DNA of 64,000 bases from positions 124,001-188,000 of the forward strand of contig NZ_QUZU01000002.1 in the NCBI RefSeq assembly GCF_004682055.1, given 5' to 3'. The translations under genes and the position numbers were made by a program. Shown piece by piece: positions 63,736-64,000 of the stretch. The first letter of the stretch is position 1; every line of letters starts with the position of its first letter. This stretch comes from Pseudomonas kairouanensis (GTDB lineage Bacteria > Pseudomonadota > Gammaproteobacteria > Pseudomonadales > Pseudomonadaceae). Under the pieces are notes generated by a model. That model did no database searches. It was not told the DNA's origin and worked only from the letters and a program-made list of their open reading frames with translations.

Positions 63736-64000
63736 ATGAGCGCTTTAACCTTGAAAATTGCCACCCAACTGGCCAGCCAGGCCCTGAACGCAGGCCGCAC
63801 TATCTCAGCGGCGCCGCTGACCATCGCGGTACTCGACAGCGGCGGCCACTTGGTGACCTTGCAACGGGAAGACGGTGCCAGCCTGTTGCGCCCGCAAATT
63901 GCCATCGGCAAGGCCTGGGGTGCGATTGCCCTGGGCAAGGGCTCGCGTTTGCTCGCATTGGACGCGCAGCAACGGCCGGCGTTTATCGCCGCGTTGAACA
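63736..64000 (+). CDS. GlcG/HbpS-family protein, cut by the window end
   Basis: The first 88 codons of a heme-degrading-domain (DUF336) protein are present. PLTIAVLDSGGHLVTLQRED and IGKAWGAIALGKGS are the family segments. ATG at 63736 has GAAGGA upstream. Divergent from gcl and sharing its operator region; GlcG proteins are commonly encoded with glyoxylate or glycolate genes, but their function is not known with certainty. Confidence 0.85.
   Translation, partial: MSALTLKIATQLASQALNAGRTISAAPLTIAVLDSGGHLVTLQREDGASLLRPQIAIGKAWGAIALGKGSRLLALDAQQRPAFIAALN

Overview
The window is a stretch of chromosome from a Pseudomonas of the fluorescens group. The evidence is high-GC coding DNA, the strictly pseudomonad gene neighbourhoods, and at least nine copies of the fluorescens-type REP/REPIN elements (cores TGTGGGAGCGGGCTTGC and TGTGGGAGGGGGCTTGC). 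No rRNA, tRNA, IS element, prophage or CRISPR array was seen.

Layout. 1-20.4 kb follows the order I recall for the P. aeruginosa PA2850-PA2824 block: ohr/ohrR, LysR regulators, a TSUP permease, a YcaQ glycosylase, class II DAHP synthase, a spermidine-synthase-like methyltransferase, a crotonase, the DEAD-box helicase DeaD, tpm, htpX, alaA, msrB, gpx-ospR, the hybrid kinase SagS, an AAA+ ATPase and MsrC. Peroxide sensing and repair of oxidised methionine and thiols recur in this block. 20.4-29.3 kb holds a BvgS/EvgS-like unorthodox kinase and its LuxR-type regulator (RocS2/RocA2-like), a lone receiver protein, dgt, an EAL phosphodiesterase and the yqjD-yqjE-yqjK envelope operon. 29.4-37.1 kb carries an ammonium transporter behind a strongly structured leader, a Kef-type antiporter, a pseudouridine synthase, small proteins and the molybdopterin genes mobA, moaB and moeA. 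37.2-46.6 kb carries a FliK/FhlB-like pair and the complete cytochrome c maturation operon ccmABCDEFGHI.

46.7-51.9 kb is the accessory-looking part: an AT-rich two-gene operon (EamA exporter plus an isopenicillin-N-synthase-like 2-oxoglutarate/Fe(II) oxygenase) with its own promoter, an orphan phnN, a peroxiredoxin-LysR pair and a hicAB toxin-antitoxin system. 52-57 kb has an MFS transporter, a periplasmic protein, the sulfate-binding protein Sbp, a potassium channel with a zinc-ribbon tail and a urea transporter. 57-64 kb is the glyoxylate carboligase pathway, gcl-hyi-glxR-ttuD-pyk, transcribed leftward, with a divergent GlcG/HbpS-like gene cut by the window end. Two copies of the palindrome TTGTATACAA lie in the divergent promoter region.

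The most unusual signals are the AT-rich oxygenase/exporter operon, the 16-bp stem in the amtB leader whose mismatches pair only in the sense RNA, the Roc-like signalling cluster in which a receiver and an EAL protein occur as separate genes, and a set of very regular REP doublets.
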